DNA from: Deltaproteobacteria bacterium
GTDB lineage: Bacteria; Desulfobacterota; Syntrophobacteria; BM002
DNA: 8,181 nucleotides
Assembly (NCBI GenBank): GCA_020350905.1
Contig: CP070843.1
Coordinates: 569,175-577,355 of the forward strand
Reading direction: 5' to 3'
Part shown: in pieces, positions 1-7,259 of the stretch
Numbering within the stretch: the stretch's first letter is position 1
How the letters are laid out: every line of letters begins with the position of its first letter
Made by a program: the position numbers and the translations under genes
Notes under the pieces: model-generated
The model's input: only the letters and a program-made list of their open reading frames with translations
Told to the model about the DNA's origin: nothing
Database searches by the model: none

Positions 1-405
1 GTGTCTTTCCATAATCTCCTGCTGCACCCAGCGTGCCAACCATGAACTGGGGTTGGCAATCTCATAGCTACCCGCCACGGCGCCGACGTGCGAGTCAGTA
101 AAACCGTCCAATAGATTTTCCAGCCAGCCTGCTCTTGGAATACAATCTGAGTCAGTAAAGCAAATGAAGGTGCCAGTGGCACTCTGCCAGCCGCGATTGC
201 GGGCTGCTGCCGGGCCTGCATTTTGTTGTCTGATAACTGTCGCTCCTGCGGATTCAGCAATAGCTGCGGTGTCATCGGTGGAGCCATCATCCACTACTAT
301 CAATTCTACCTGGAGGCTGCCCCTTGTTTGGGATAGACTGTGCACCACAGCTTCACCAATGGTTCGTTCGGCATTATATGCCGGTATAACCACACTTACT
401 TTCAT
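1..405 (-). CDS. Family 2 glycosyltransferase, N-terminal part only (3' end outside the window)
   Basis: The frame opens with ATG at 405 and stays open for 135 codons to the left edge, so only the N-terminal half of a GT-A domain is visible. It begins MKVSVVIPAYNAERTI, the standard first strand of GT2 enzymes. It then shows the nucleotide-binding DDGS at residues 39-42, GPAAARNRG at 64-72, and the metal/nucleotide-binding DSD at 85-87, inside ICFTDSDCIP. Family knowledge: such enzymes transfer a sugar from a nucleotide-sugar to a growing glycan at the cytoplasmic face of the membrane. The acceptor base and any C-terminal membrane segments lie off the edge, so donor and acceptor cannot be guessed. 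The start is 12 bp after the stop of the upstream GT4-type gene and has an AGGT ribosome site, so it is probably co-transcribed. The family call is secure; the specific function is unknown. Confidence 0.9.
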   Translation of the reverse strand, partial: MKVSVVIPAYNAERTIGEAVVHSLSQTRGSLQVELIVVDDGSTDDTAAIAESAGATVIRQQNAGPAAARNRGWQSATGTFICFTDSDCIPRAGWLENLLDGFTDSHVGAVAGSYEIANPSSWLARWVQQEIMERH

Positions 406-410
406 GAAAT

Positions 411-414
411 ACCT
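411..414 (-). promoter_or_regulatory. Probable ribosome binding site for the leftmost GT2 gene
   Basis: Read on the minus strand, AGGT lies 5 nt before the ATG at 405. It falls within the 12-bp gap after the stop of the preceding gene. The match to the Shine-Dalgarno core is short but well spaced, and it supports this ATG as the start. Confidence 0.5.
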
Positions 415-417
415 GGG

Positions 418-1536
418 TTAAAAGTGCTCTAACTGACTGAGGAAATCCTCAACCAGATGGGGCCACGAAAAGTTACGTTCCACAAACTTCTGAGCTTCCC
501 GAGCGTTTTCTGGGTTCTTCTCCCCAAGAGCCTTCTCAATGGCGGTAGGAAACTCCTCGATACCGGTACACAAGGTGACATAATCTTTGAAGGTTTCAGC
601 GTCCCCCACTGGATTGCAGACCACATTGAGACCTGCAGCCAGATATTCCCGCACCTTTATTGAAGCTCTGGATTTATTAGCTCTGGTGGGGGCCATATAG
701 TTGATTCCCACTTTCGCCAACTTCAAGACCATTGGCATGTGGGCATGGTCCAGATAGCCTGTAAAAATTATGCGTTCCTGCAAACCGTATGCCTCAACCC
801 TGTTGACAAAGTACGGCTTCCTTGAACCGTCACCGATTACCAGAACTTTGACGTTTTCACGTTTGCCAACAAAATCCTTGAGCATCGGCAAAACGTGTTG
901 AAAATCACTGGTGATTCCCAGAGAAGCACTGTATACGATGACCTCATCGTCTGGCTTGATTCCCCATTTTTCTTGATAACGCTGATCCGAGTGAGCTTGA
1001 AGAAATTTTTCTGTCTCTACTCCTTGCGGCAAAAAATAGATCTTCTCTGGTGAGATTCCAAGTTCATCAATGATGAAATTCTGCAAATATCTATTATGGG
1101 TGGTGATCAGGTCAAAATGGGATGGGAAAAATCGAAAGAAAAAGAGAACCAACTGCCGTCTCGGTCCATCGAGGTAATAGTCGAAATCCAAATCATCAAT
1201 GTCCAAAACAATTTTGTGTTTGAATATCCATTTGGACAAGAGGGCAGGGAGACAGGTATTGGGCATGGGTTTGAGAACAAACACCCACTGGGGACGTAAC
1301 CTCAAACCCTGGCACAGATTCAACCAGGTCGCTCGCAGAATATCCAACCACTGAATCCCGGTGTCCGGACTCGAACGATATCGTATTCCAGCATTGCTCA
1401 GCCGCCCATTCTTGGTGATGGAACGCTCTAGAAAGAACAAGGAATGGCCCTGACGAGCTAATTCCTTTGCTATGCTCCAAAACCTTACACCGCTACCACT
1501 TTGCTCGGTGAGAGCATTGAGCATCAGGATTTTCAT
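418..1536 (-). CDS. GT4-type (GT-B fold) glycosyltransferase
   Basis: This 372-residue protein has the length and layout of a two-domain GT-B glycosyltransferase. The N-terminal acceptor domain starts MKILMLNALTEQSGSGVRFW, with the small-residue loop and following helix typical of GT4 enzymes. It also contains LDIDDLDFDYY at 111-121. The hinge and donor domain show LPQGVETEKF at 169-178, VIGDGS at 233-238, FTGYLDHAHMP at 258-268 and a nucleotide-sugar site around REYLAAGLNVV at 296-306. In the family EX7E motif only the second Glu (E297) is present; the first position (289) is Ser. This fits the 'SxK-xx-EYLAAG' subgroup rather than a damaged gene. FSWPHLVEDF near the C-terminus is the usual closing helix. 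The start follows the stop of the radical SAM gene by 6 bp without a clear Shine-Dalgarno site, so translation is probably coupled. Sugar specificity cannot be inferred. Confidence 0.88.
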   Translation of the reverse strand: MKILMLNALTEQSGSGVRFWSIAKELARQGHSLFFLERSITKNGRLSNAGIRYRSSPDTGIQWLDILRATWLNLCQGLRLRPQWVFVLKPMPNTCLPALLSKWIFKHKIVLDIDDLDFDYYLDGPRRQLVLFFFRFFPSHFDLITTHNRYLQNFIIDELGISPEKIYFLPQGVETEKFLQAHSDQRYQEKWGIKPDDEVIVYSASLGITSDFQHVLPMLKDFVGKRENVKVLVIGDGSRKPYFVNRVEAYGLQERIIFTGYLDHAHMPMVLKLAKVGINYMAPTRANKSRASIKVREYLAAGLNVVCNPVGDAETFKDYVTLCTGIEEFPTAIEKALGEKNPENAREAQKFVERNFSWPHLVEDFLSQLEHF

Positions 1537-1542
1537 TGCCGT

Positions 1543-2994
1543 TTAAATCCAGCCCATGCGCCGCCTTCTTACAAACGCCACGGCTAGTTTGAAGGTGTGG
1601 TTCAAATGCGCCCGAGAGCGTAAAGCCCGCCTACTCATCAACCATAGCCAACGCGGCCTGAGGTAGTAATCACGATAGGCCTTTCTTGAATAATGCTCCA
1701 GGGTTTCATAGGAAAGCTGAGGATAAGAAACAGCAGCTCGATGGGACCCGTCGAAGTAGTCCCACTCAGTTGCTTGAACGTAACCCTTTCCTTTGGCAAG
1801 TTTGTAGAACTCAGTTCCGGGCAAGGGGGTTGGAATAGCAAACTGAGTAAACTCTGCATTGAGTTTATACGCAAATTCGATGGTCTGGCGGATAGTCTCC
1901 TCTGTATCCCAGGGAAATCCGAGCATAAAACAATTGAGCACTTCGATTCCCAGTTTTTGGCTCAATCTGGTGGCTCTTTCAATATCAGCTACTTTGAAGT
2001 TCTTCTTCATCCTATCCAAGACTTCCTGGGAAGCGCTCTCGCAGCCCCAAAGGATACGACTACAGCCAGCTCGTTTCATTATTCGCAGAAGGTCCTCGTC
2101 AACAAGATCTGGTCTACATTGCGGTGCCCACGCCACTTTCACCTTGTGATCAAGCAGCAATTCACAGAAATCGACCACCCTCTGGCGGTCGATCTCAAAG
2201 GTATCATCATCGATCTTGATTTCCCTCACTCCGAAACGCTCAACCATATAACGAACTTCCTCGAACATCCGCTCTGGTGACTGCGCCACCCACTTGTGGC
2301 TATACATCGTTTGCGGAAACCAGCAATAGACACACTTATATGGACAGCCTCTTGAAGTAGCCATTGCTGCAGCGGGATGATGAATGAACACTGATTCTGT
2401 ATAGTTGTTGAAATCTATAAGATCATAGGCCGGAATCGGTAAGTCATCCAGGTCGGTCAACCGATCCGGAGGAAGGGTTTGACAAATTTCTCCACTTTTC
2501 CTCCAGGTAATGCCAGCAATCTCTTCAAGGCTTCCTCCAGTGCAGACGGCATCGGCGAGATCAGCGAGAGCGCAATCATACTCTCCGCGGATGACGAAGT
2601 CTATATGAGGTGACAAGGTCATGATTTCACGGTCCAGGGGGGTCACGAAGGGGCCGACAAAGACCACCTTGAGATCTGAGGAGTTTTTCAACCGTTTGGT
2701 TATTTCCAAATCAACGTTGACCTTGATCTGTTCAACATACATTATCACCAGATCCGGAGCTATTTCCTTGGCTTTCTCGAGAAGCTCGTTCAGAGTTACC
2801 CCCTCAGCCTGACAATCAATATAATAAACCTCTTGCCCACGTTCCCGTAAAACGGCAGCTGCCGAAAGATTCAGATAACAGTAGGTTTTCTCCCCCGTCA
2901 CTGTTAGTGAGGGCCAACGCCTTCCTCCTTTGGTGAATCTTGAGGATGATGTCCAATCTAGGGTAGGTGGGGAGTCAATAAAAAGGATTTTCAT
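1543..2994 (-). CDS. B12-binding-domain radical SAM enzyme (possible cobalamin-dependent methyltransferase)
   Basis: Counting from the chosen start gives 483 residues. Residues about 40-150 form a Rossmann-like cobalamin-binding domain: LNLSAAAVLRERGQEVYYID, then KVVFVGPFVTPLD and DFVIRGEYD. It has no DxHxxG histidine motif, as in many class B enzymes. Residues about 210-400 form the radical SAM barrel. SRGCPYKCVYCWFP carries the CxxxCxxC (Cys217, 221, 224) that binds the 4Fe-4S cluster. It is followed by ILWGCESASQEVLDRM, FMLGFPWDTEET and TPLPGTEFYKLAKGKG, all typical of the BchE/HpnJ/P-methylase-like group. The tail is strongly basic (RRRRMGWI). The ATG at 2994 is preferred because it gives the family-like MKILFIDSPP; an ATG at 3018 would add MYLSWHEK, and neither has a clear ribosome site. 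Lying between glycosyltransferase genes, it may C-methylate or rearrange a sugar or lipid of the same glycan, which is inference. Confidence 0.9.
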   Translation of the reverse strand: MKILFIDSPPTLDWTSSSRFTKGGRRWPSLTVTGEKTYCYLNLSAAAVLRERGQEVYYIDCQAEGVTLNELLEKAKEIAPDLVIMYVEQIKVNVDLEITKRLKNSSDLKVVFVGPFVTPLDREIMTLSPHIDFVIRGEYDCALADLADAVCTGGSLEEIAGITWRKSGEICQTLPPDRLTDLDDLPIPAYDLIDFNNYTESVFIHHPAAAMATSRGCPYKCVYCWFPQTMYSHKWVAQSPERMFEEVRYMVERFGVREIKIDDDTFEIDRQRVVDFCELLLDHKVKVAWAPQCRPDLVDEDLLRIMKRAGCSRILWGCESASQEVLDRMKKNFKVADIERATRLSQKLGIEVLNCFMLGFPWDTEETIRQTIEFAYKLNAEFTQFAIPTPLPGTEFYKLAKGKGYVQATEWDYFDGSHRAAVSYPQLSYETLEHYSRKAYRDYYLRPRWLWLMSRRALRSRAHLNHTFKLAVAFVRRRRMGWI

Positions 2995-3047
2995 TTTTTC
3001 ATGCCAACTCAGATACATCAGCTGTTCTTGGAGGCAGGATTTTCTTT

Positions 3048-4292
3048 TTACAAGCTAGCATATAACTCCAACAGTTTATCGAGATGGCTCTCCATCGAGT
3101 ATGTCGTCGCCGCTTGTCGACAGTCATTGGCCATTTGCCTGAGGCGTTCCTTTGACATATTCTGCAATACTGACACTAGACCGGATTCATCTCCTGGTTC
3201 AAAGAGAAATCCTGTCTTGTTTTCTGCGATCATCTCAGGAATCGCGCCAATCCTGGAACCAATGACCGGCAAACCATATCTATACGCCTCCAAAATAACC
3301 AGTCCAGCTGTTTCATAGCAAATCGAGGGCAAAACACAGACATCGCTTCCAGCAAGAAGTCTCTCCTTTTCCAGGCCAGATACGTGTCCGTGGAAGGTAA
3401 CATTGCTGATATTCTTCAGTTCATCTTGCATGCGGCCACTATAGTCTCCATCGCCGGCTATGTGGAGCCGCACGTCGTTCCTGCTGATCGCTTTGAATGC
3501 CTTGGCAAGCGCAGACACTCCCTTGTGGGGAACTATCTGCCCCAAATACAGTACATTGATAATACTGTCCTGCTCTCCATTGCCGTCCGAGCCTTCACTT
3601 TCTCTTGAGTCAAAGGAGGACATTTCTATACCGTGTGGAATTACAGAACATTTGCCTTTTTTTGGAAAACCGTCTTGCTTGTGTAATTGGGCGCTAAAAA
3701 AAGAAGGGCAGATAAAAAGATCCACCCTGCTCGATACGCTCCAGCGTTTCATTGTTTGATAGATTTTGCAGGGTAGTCTATTGCTCTGGCAAACCTCAAA
3801 ATTACTCCTCAACTTAATACTTTTCGGGCAAATAGAGATATAGTCATGCAGGGTGTAGACGACTTTTCTCCCGGATTCTTCGCAGGCCCAAAAGATAGAA
3901 TTAGAGAATCCCCCTACATTATTGATATGAACAACTTCCGGTAATTCTTTATCAAGTATCCTTTTTACTGTGAAGTACACATGGGGATTCCACTGCTCAA
4001 CCAGATGCCACAATGATTTCACCAGCAAAGATTTTTCCTGGGCCCGGTATCCCCAATAGAGATTTAAAGGATAAAATCTATATACTCTAATCTCATCAAT
4101 GGTTTCATTGATAACGGTCCGAAAACGTTTCTGTGGCGGACAGGTGGTAATGACAAAAACATCATAGCCCTTTTCTTTTAGAGCGCTCGCTAGTGTCTTT
4201 ACATAGACTTCTGTTCCCCCGAGTTCATATGGTTCATAGATGTTTGTTATAAGGCAAATCTTCATGTTCGTATCGCTTTTCCGGGATTTCAC
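3048..4292 (-). CDS. GT4 family glycosyltransferase
   Basis: This 414-residue GT-B enzyme has the full GT4 signature. The N-terminus reads MKICLITNIYEPYELGGTEV (residues 10-29), with the GG loop that contacts the donor phosphates. LHDYISICP lies at 148-156, followed by further cysteines at 168 and 175. IPHGIE at 218-223 and YLGQIVPHKGV at 249-259 lead the donor domain. AGDGD (279-283) and HGHVSGLEKERLLAGSDV (301-318) follow, and a complete EX7E motif spans E327-E335 within YETAGLVILEAYRYGLPVI. An acidic, serine-rich linker (229-243) separates the domains. The start is GTG at 4292, backed by GAAAGG 5 nt upstream; the ATG at 4265 fits homology better but lacks a close ribosome site, so it is a real alternative. 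It begins 21 bp after the upstream GT2 gene ends. It would transfer a nucleotide-activated sugar with retention of configuration. Confidence 0.92.
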   Translation of the reverse strand: MKSRKSDTNMKICLITNIYEPYELGGTEVYVKTLASALKEKGYDVFVITTCPPQKRFRTVINETIDEIRVYRFYPLNLYWGYRAQEKSLLVKSLWHLVEQWNPHVYFTVKRILDKELPEVVHINNVGGFSNSIFWACEESGRKVVYTLHDYISICPKSIKLRSNFEVCQSNRLPCKIYQTMKRWSVSSRVDLFICPSFFSAQLHKQDGFPKKGKCSVIPHGIEMSSFDSRESEGSDGNGEQDSIINVLYLGQIVPHKGVSALAKAFKAISRNDVRLHIAGDGDYSGRMQDELKNISNVTFHGHVSGLEKERLLAGSDVCVLPSICYETAGLVILEAYRYGLPVIGSRIGAIPEMIAENKTGFLFEPGDESGLVSVLQNMSKERLRQMANDCRQAATTYSMESHLDKLLELYASL

Positions 4293-4297
4293 CCGAG

Positions 4298-4303
4298 CCT
4301 TTC
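4298..4303 (-). promoter_or_regulatory. Ribosome binding site supporting the GTG start of the GT4 gene
   Basis: On the minus strand GAAAGG lies 5 nt before the GTG at 4292, in the 21-bp gap between genes. It is among the better Shine-Dalgarno matches in the window, and it favours GTG at 4292 over the in-frame ATG at 4265. Confidence 0.5.
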
Positions 4304-4313
4304 TTGTTGCAGC

Positions 4314-5291
4314 CTAGGAGTAGGGGCCCAAATCTCCATAGCGGTGAGTGATCATTCGTTGCTGCACAAGTCTTTTTACCGATCTGCAGAGGTGCACTGA
4401 TCTTCGTCCGAAAAGGCTCAGGAATAAGAGTAAGATGTGCTCCAGTCGTATTGGCTTTAAGGAAAGCTTCGCACCTTTCGTAAGCATTTCCCGAAATTGT
4501 TGATATTGATCAGCGGCAAAGTAGCTAATGCTTCTATTCATATAGCAGCTTGCGTAAATTGCCCTGGGAGAAATATCGGCAGGAGCCGTTGCTAATGCTT
4601 TTGCAATAACGGCTTTCTCATAATGAAATACTTTTTCATTATCAAAAGAAATTCTATTTTTGTGTTCTCTATGTTGAACAAGGTATTCTTTTACGGGAAA
4701 GATCAGGTACTCTTTCGAAATTCTCAACCACATATCCCAGTCTTCGCTGCTCTCCAAAGACTCATCAAGCAATCCAACATTTTCAAGGACTTCACGCCTG
4801 ATCAACACTGAGGAGGTAGCGTCAATTATGTTTTCAAAAAGTAGTTTTTTGTATATAGACCCTTTTTGATGATGACCGCGATATCCTAGTATCTTCCCCT
4901 GGGAATCAATTAATTCTACCCAGGTAAAGACCATCCCCCAGTTAGGTACGTTGCTTAGCTCATTATGTATGAAATCGATCTGTCTTTGTAGCTTGTTCGG
5001 CTTCCAAATATCGTCATCGTCCGAGAAACAAATAAATTCGCCTGATGATGCCTTTACTCCCGTATTTCTGGCTCTTGCCGGCCCTCCATGTTGCTGAAAA
5101 ATATAATTTACCCTGGAATCATGCAAATACTTTTCACATACTTTTTTTGTACCATCGGTAGACCCATCGTCTATGACGAAGAGCTCATAGTTCGTAAAGC
5201 TCTGATCCAGCACACTCTCTATGGCTTCCTTTAAATAGCCTCTGGAGGCGCCGTTAAAGGTTGGACATATAATACTTGCCTTGGCTGTCAT
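4314..5291 (-). CDS. Family 2 glycosyltransferase
   Basis: This 325-residue protein is an inverting GT-A enzyme of the GT2 family. It opens ASIICPTFNGASRGYLKEAI and carries DDGSTDGT at 41-48, which binds the nucleotide. GGPARARNTGVKASSGEF (69-86) leads into the DXD-like run DDDD at 91-94, followed by IWKPNKLQRQ. SSEDWDMWLR at 181-190 supplies the ED acceptor-side motif with the probable catalytic base. The C-terminal 80 residues are helical, with a hydrophobic patch (LEHILLLFLSLFG, 283-295) that could touch the membrane, followed by a basic stretch. The ATG overlaps the stop of the CgeB-like gene in an ATGA, so translation is coupled. The gene is clearly more AT-rich than its neighbours (22-32% GC in several 60-base lines), which suggests separate acquisition. 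Donor and acceptor are unknown. Confidence 0.93.
   Translation of the reverse strand: MTAKASIICPTFNGASRGYLKEAIESVLDQSFTNYELFVIDDGSTDGTKKVCEKYLHDSRVNYIFQQHGGPARARNTGVKASSGEFICFSDDDDIWKPNKLQRQIDFIHNELSNVPNWGMVFTWVELIDSQGKILGYRGHHQKGSIYKKLLFENIIDATSSVLIRREVLENVGLLDESLESSEDWDMWLRISKEYLIFPVKEYLVQHREHKNRISFDNEKVFHYEKAVIAKALATAPADISPRAIYASCYMNRSISYFAADQYQQFREMLTKGAKLSLKPIRLEHILLLFLSLFGRRSVHLCRSVKRLVQQRMITHRYGDLGPYS
5288..5291 (-). other. ATGA stop-start overlap (translational coupling)
   Basis: On the minus strand the TGA stop of the CgeB-like gene (5290-5288) and the ATG of the following GT2 gene (5291-5289) share bases in an ATGA. A GGGA stretch 8 nt upstream (5300-5303) inside the end of the first gene could serve as ribosome site. 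Such overlaps usually couple translation and keep two products in similar amounts. Confidence 0.85.
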
Positions 5292-6475
5292 GTAAGTATT
5301 CCCATTTCCTTAAAGGCTTTTTCAAAACGCTTGTGCCAGGTGTGATCACGCAAGGAACGCTCATAGCCGGCCTGGCGGATCTTTTCCCGCTCGGTATCAT
5401 GCTTCAAGTAATACTGTACTTTTTCCACCAAGTCTTCATGGCCAGAGTAACAGGCGATCTCCTTACCGATTTCAAAAAACTCTTCAAGTTCCTCCATGTA
5501 TTCCACCAGATAGAAACCACCACTCATGGGCACTTCAAAGTCCCGTAAACGTATCTGTAAAATACGTTCTTCCGCATCGTCCGTATTGCACGAAGAAAAA
5601 CCAAGATTAATCTTTGACCGGCTGTACATCTGAACCATATCCTGGTCGCTTAAAACACCGCCTATCATTTCGTCAGGGAGAGCAATGACAGGAGTTTCCA
5701 GAGCGGTTTCCCAAGCGGCTGCCAGAAGCTCCAGATTCACAAGACGACGAAAAGTATCCTCCCAATCAGTAATGGACAGAAATTGCGTCACGGTTCGGCC
5801 GAGACGCCTGATAGGATTGGTCATACGGGATTGATAGTTTCGAGAGAATCTGTCCCAGCCGTAACCCCAAACCCTTACGTCAATCTCATTGTCCAACAAA
5901 TGTTTGATATATGCAGGTCGCTCGCTGTAGGCTTGTCCAACAAAAGTAACATCAAATTCTACCGGCACATCATAGGGCTTATAAATCTCAGGGTTTGCCG
6001 CTTCTTGGCAATAGATGGGCAGGGCACCAATTGCCCTATAATCCTCGAGGCGAAACTTTTCGGGGACCAAACAATAGTGGTAATGAGGCGAAATCTCTTC
6101 AACTAAATAAAACTGGTAGGAACCATTGCAATACCAGTTGACCGCTTTTATACCCATGGATCGAATCGTCTCAATGCCCTCTGGCAATACACAGGCATCG
6201 TAAAAATAACTAAAGAACAAATCAATTGGTTGTTCTTCATGGGCTTTTCTGATTTGTCTCAAGAGCTCTTTCGTTACTTTGGGTCTATTTTTGGAAATAA
6301 ACCGGGCATTCTTAGATTTGTCGACTTTTTGAATTGTCTCATTCAAATCATAATCAAATTCCACAACATCGTGCCCTGCATCAATGAGCGGTAAATACAA
6401 ATTATTTCGCCAGACATTTGATTGAATATCAAAATGTGTATTAGGGCTGCTGTCTGCTGCGTAAAAGATGCGCAT
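5288..6475 (-). CDS. CgeB-like glycosyltransferase (Glyco_trans_1_2 C-terminal domain)
   Basis: This 395-residue protein is recognised mainly by its C-terminal third. RLRDFEVPMSGGFYLVEYME (309-328), then GKEIACYSGHEDLVEKVQYY (337-356) and AGYERSLRDHTWHKRF (369-384) form the donor-side pattern of the CgeB/Glyco_trans_1_2 group of GT-B enzymes. The N-terminal half starts MRIFYAADSSPNTHFDIQSN and includes DLFFSYFYDACVLPEGI (85-101), VNWYCNGSY (112-120) and VTFVGQAYSERPAYIKHLL (176-194). These correspond to the acceptor domain and the start of the donor domain. SKINLGFS (287-294) is the usual strand before the GG loop. There is no signal peptide or membrane segment, so it should be cytoplasmic. 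It starts 19 bp after the DUF268 gene with a weak ribosome site and ends in an ATGA overlap. The founding member, Bacillus cgeB, concerns the spore surface; here a surface-glycan role is inferred. Confidence 0.85.
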   Translation of the reverse strand: MRIFYAADSSPNTHFDIQSNVWRNNLYLPLIDAGHDVVEFDYDLNETIQKVDKSKNARFISKNRPKVTKELLRQIRKAHEEQPIDLFFSYFYDACVLPEGIETIRSMGIKAVNWYCNGSYQFYLVEEISPHYHYCLVPEKFRLEDYRAIGALPIYCQEAANPEIYKPYDVPVEFDVTFVGQAYSERPAYIKHLLDNEIDVRVWGYGWDRFSRNYQSRMTNPIRRLGRTVTQFLSITDWEDTFRRLVNLELLAAAWETALETPVIALPDEMIGGVLSDQDMVQMYSRSKINLGFSSCNTDDAEERILQIRLRDFEVPMSGGFYLVEYMEELEEFFEIGKEIACYSGHEDLVEKVQYYLKHDTEREKIRQAGYERSLRDHTWHKRFEKAFKEMGILT

Positions 6476-6494
6476 GCTATTCTATCTGCTTAAG

Positions 6495-7259
6495 CTATTT
6501 CTTGAACCAGAAGCAACCGCAACCATAATCTTGGGCATCAGCGACTTCTTGAATGGCATCGTAGATAATTCCTCTGGAGTCAGACCTGTCAGGGATGAGG
6601 GCAAATTCTTCAAGATGAATTTCACTAAAATACCTGAGGATCTGTTCATAAGAATAGATCCGGTGTGCATTGAACATAATCCTCGGCCTTCCCACCGGTA
6701 CTACGAACAACAGTGAACCGCCGTCCGCAAGCACCCGCTGAAGTTCACCCATGGCCCTTAGATCTCCATCTGGATCAAGAGTATCCCCGTATCGTCCAAG
6801 ACCCACATGTTCCACTACGTGCATACAGGAAATTGACTGAATACTTTCATCTTCAAGAGGCAGTGATGCCAGATCAGCATATTCAGTTGATAACTGGTTG
6901 AGCTGTAAGTCCACAGGTCGATAATCATAAAATTTCACTGGAATAAACGCTGAGACCACTGTAGCAAAGTGCAGGCTTGAGGATATATCGACATGAAATT
7001 CAGGCTGTGTACGAGCGAGAATCCTGGCAGCCCAAGCTGGGTGGTAGACATAGTGTCGATCGAAGGTCGTTGATGCAGTCTTATCACTCAGGCATGGGTA
7101 TATATCACGCCAGTGTAACGCAAAGCGGTTGTCAGTAGCTTCAGTTAAATTCTTAAATCTCTTAAAATCCCGAATAAATGTGCACCAGTTAGTCAGCTTT
7201 ATGTGGTCTGATATTACTTTCAAGCAAAAGAGCCTTTTGAGGAGTTCTGTTAACCTCAT
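6495..7259 (-). CDS. DUF268 family protein, putative SAM-dependent methyltransferase
   Basis: This 254-residue protein matches the DUF268 pattern as I remember it. HYVYHPAWAARIL (69-81) is followed by the motif-I-like strand HVDISSS (89-95). The acidic strand FYDYRPVDL (110-118) comes next, then ADLASLPLEDESIQSISCMH (128-147). The hallmark VVEHVGLGRYGD (148-159) is followed by ELQRVLADGGSLLFVVPVG (172-190) and FNAHRIY (196-202). This order is that of a class I Rossmann methyltransferase, although DUF268 is not, to my knowledge, biochemically settled. The first 40 residues are basic and poorly conserved in appearance. The ATG at 7259 lacks a recognisable Shine-Dalgarno site and is preceded by a 56-bp AT-rich gap. 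In this context it may O-methylate a sugar or chain end. Product role is inferred; family confidence is good. Confidence 0.82.
   Translation of the reverse strand: MRLTELLKRLFCLKVISDHIKLTNWCTFIRDFKRFKNLTEATDNRFALHWRDIYPCLSDKTASTTFDRHYVYHPAWAARILARTQPEFHVDISSSLHFATVVSAFIPVKFYDYRPVDLQLNQLSTEYADLASLPLEDESIQSISCMHVVEHVGLGRYGDTLDPDGDLRAMGELQRVLADGGSLLFVVPVGRPRIMFNAHRIYSYEQILRYFSEIHLEEFALIPDRSDSRGIIYDAIQEVADAQDYGCGCFWFKK

Noticed and set aside
164..421. An 85-codon open frame on the plus strand at the left edge
   Set aside because: The opposite strand encodes a clear GT2 N-terminus (DDGS, DSD) over the same bases. The plus-strand frame is chance openness.
1693..2280. A 195-codon open frame on the plus strand
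   Set aside because: It lies fully antisense to the radical SAM gene, whose catalytic cysteines and family motifs are certain. The plus-strand product shows no recognisable domain and an irregular composition, so it is a shadow frame.
2995..3047. Possible small hairpin in the gap before the radical SAM gene (TGCC..CAA against TTGGCA)
   Set aside because: The stem is interrupted and short and has no T-run, so it is neither a convincing terminator nor a regulatory element.
3001..3318. Open plus-strand frame of 105 codons across the gap between the radical SAM and GT4 genes
   Set aside because: Most of it is antisense to the conserved GT4 donor domain, and its product matches no family I recognise.
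6482..6670. A 62-codon minus-strand frame overlapping the DUF268 gene
   Set aside because: It is in another frame within the well-conserved C-terminal part of the DUF268 gene and has no family features.
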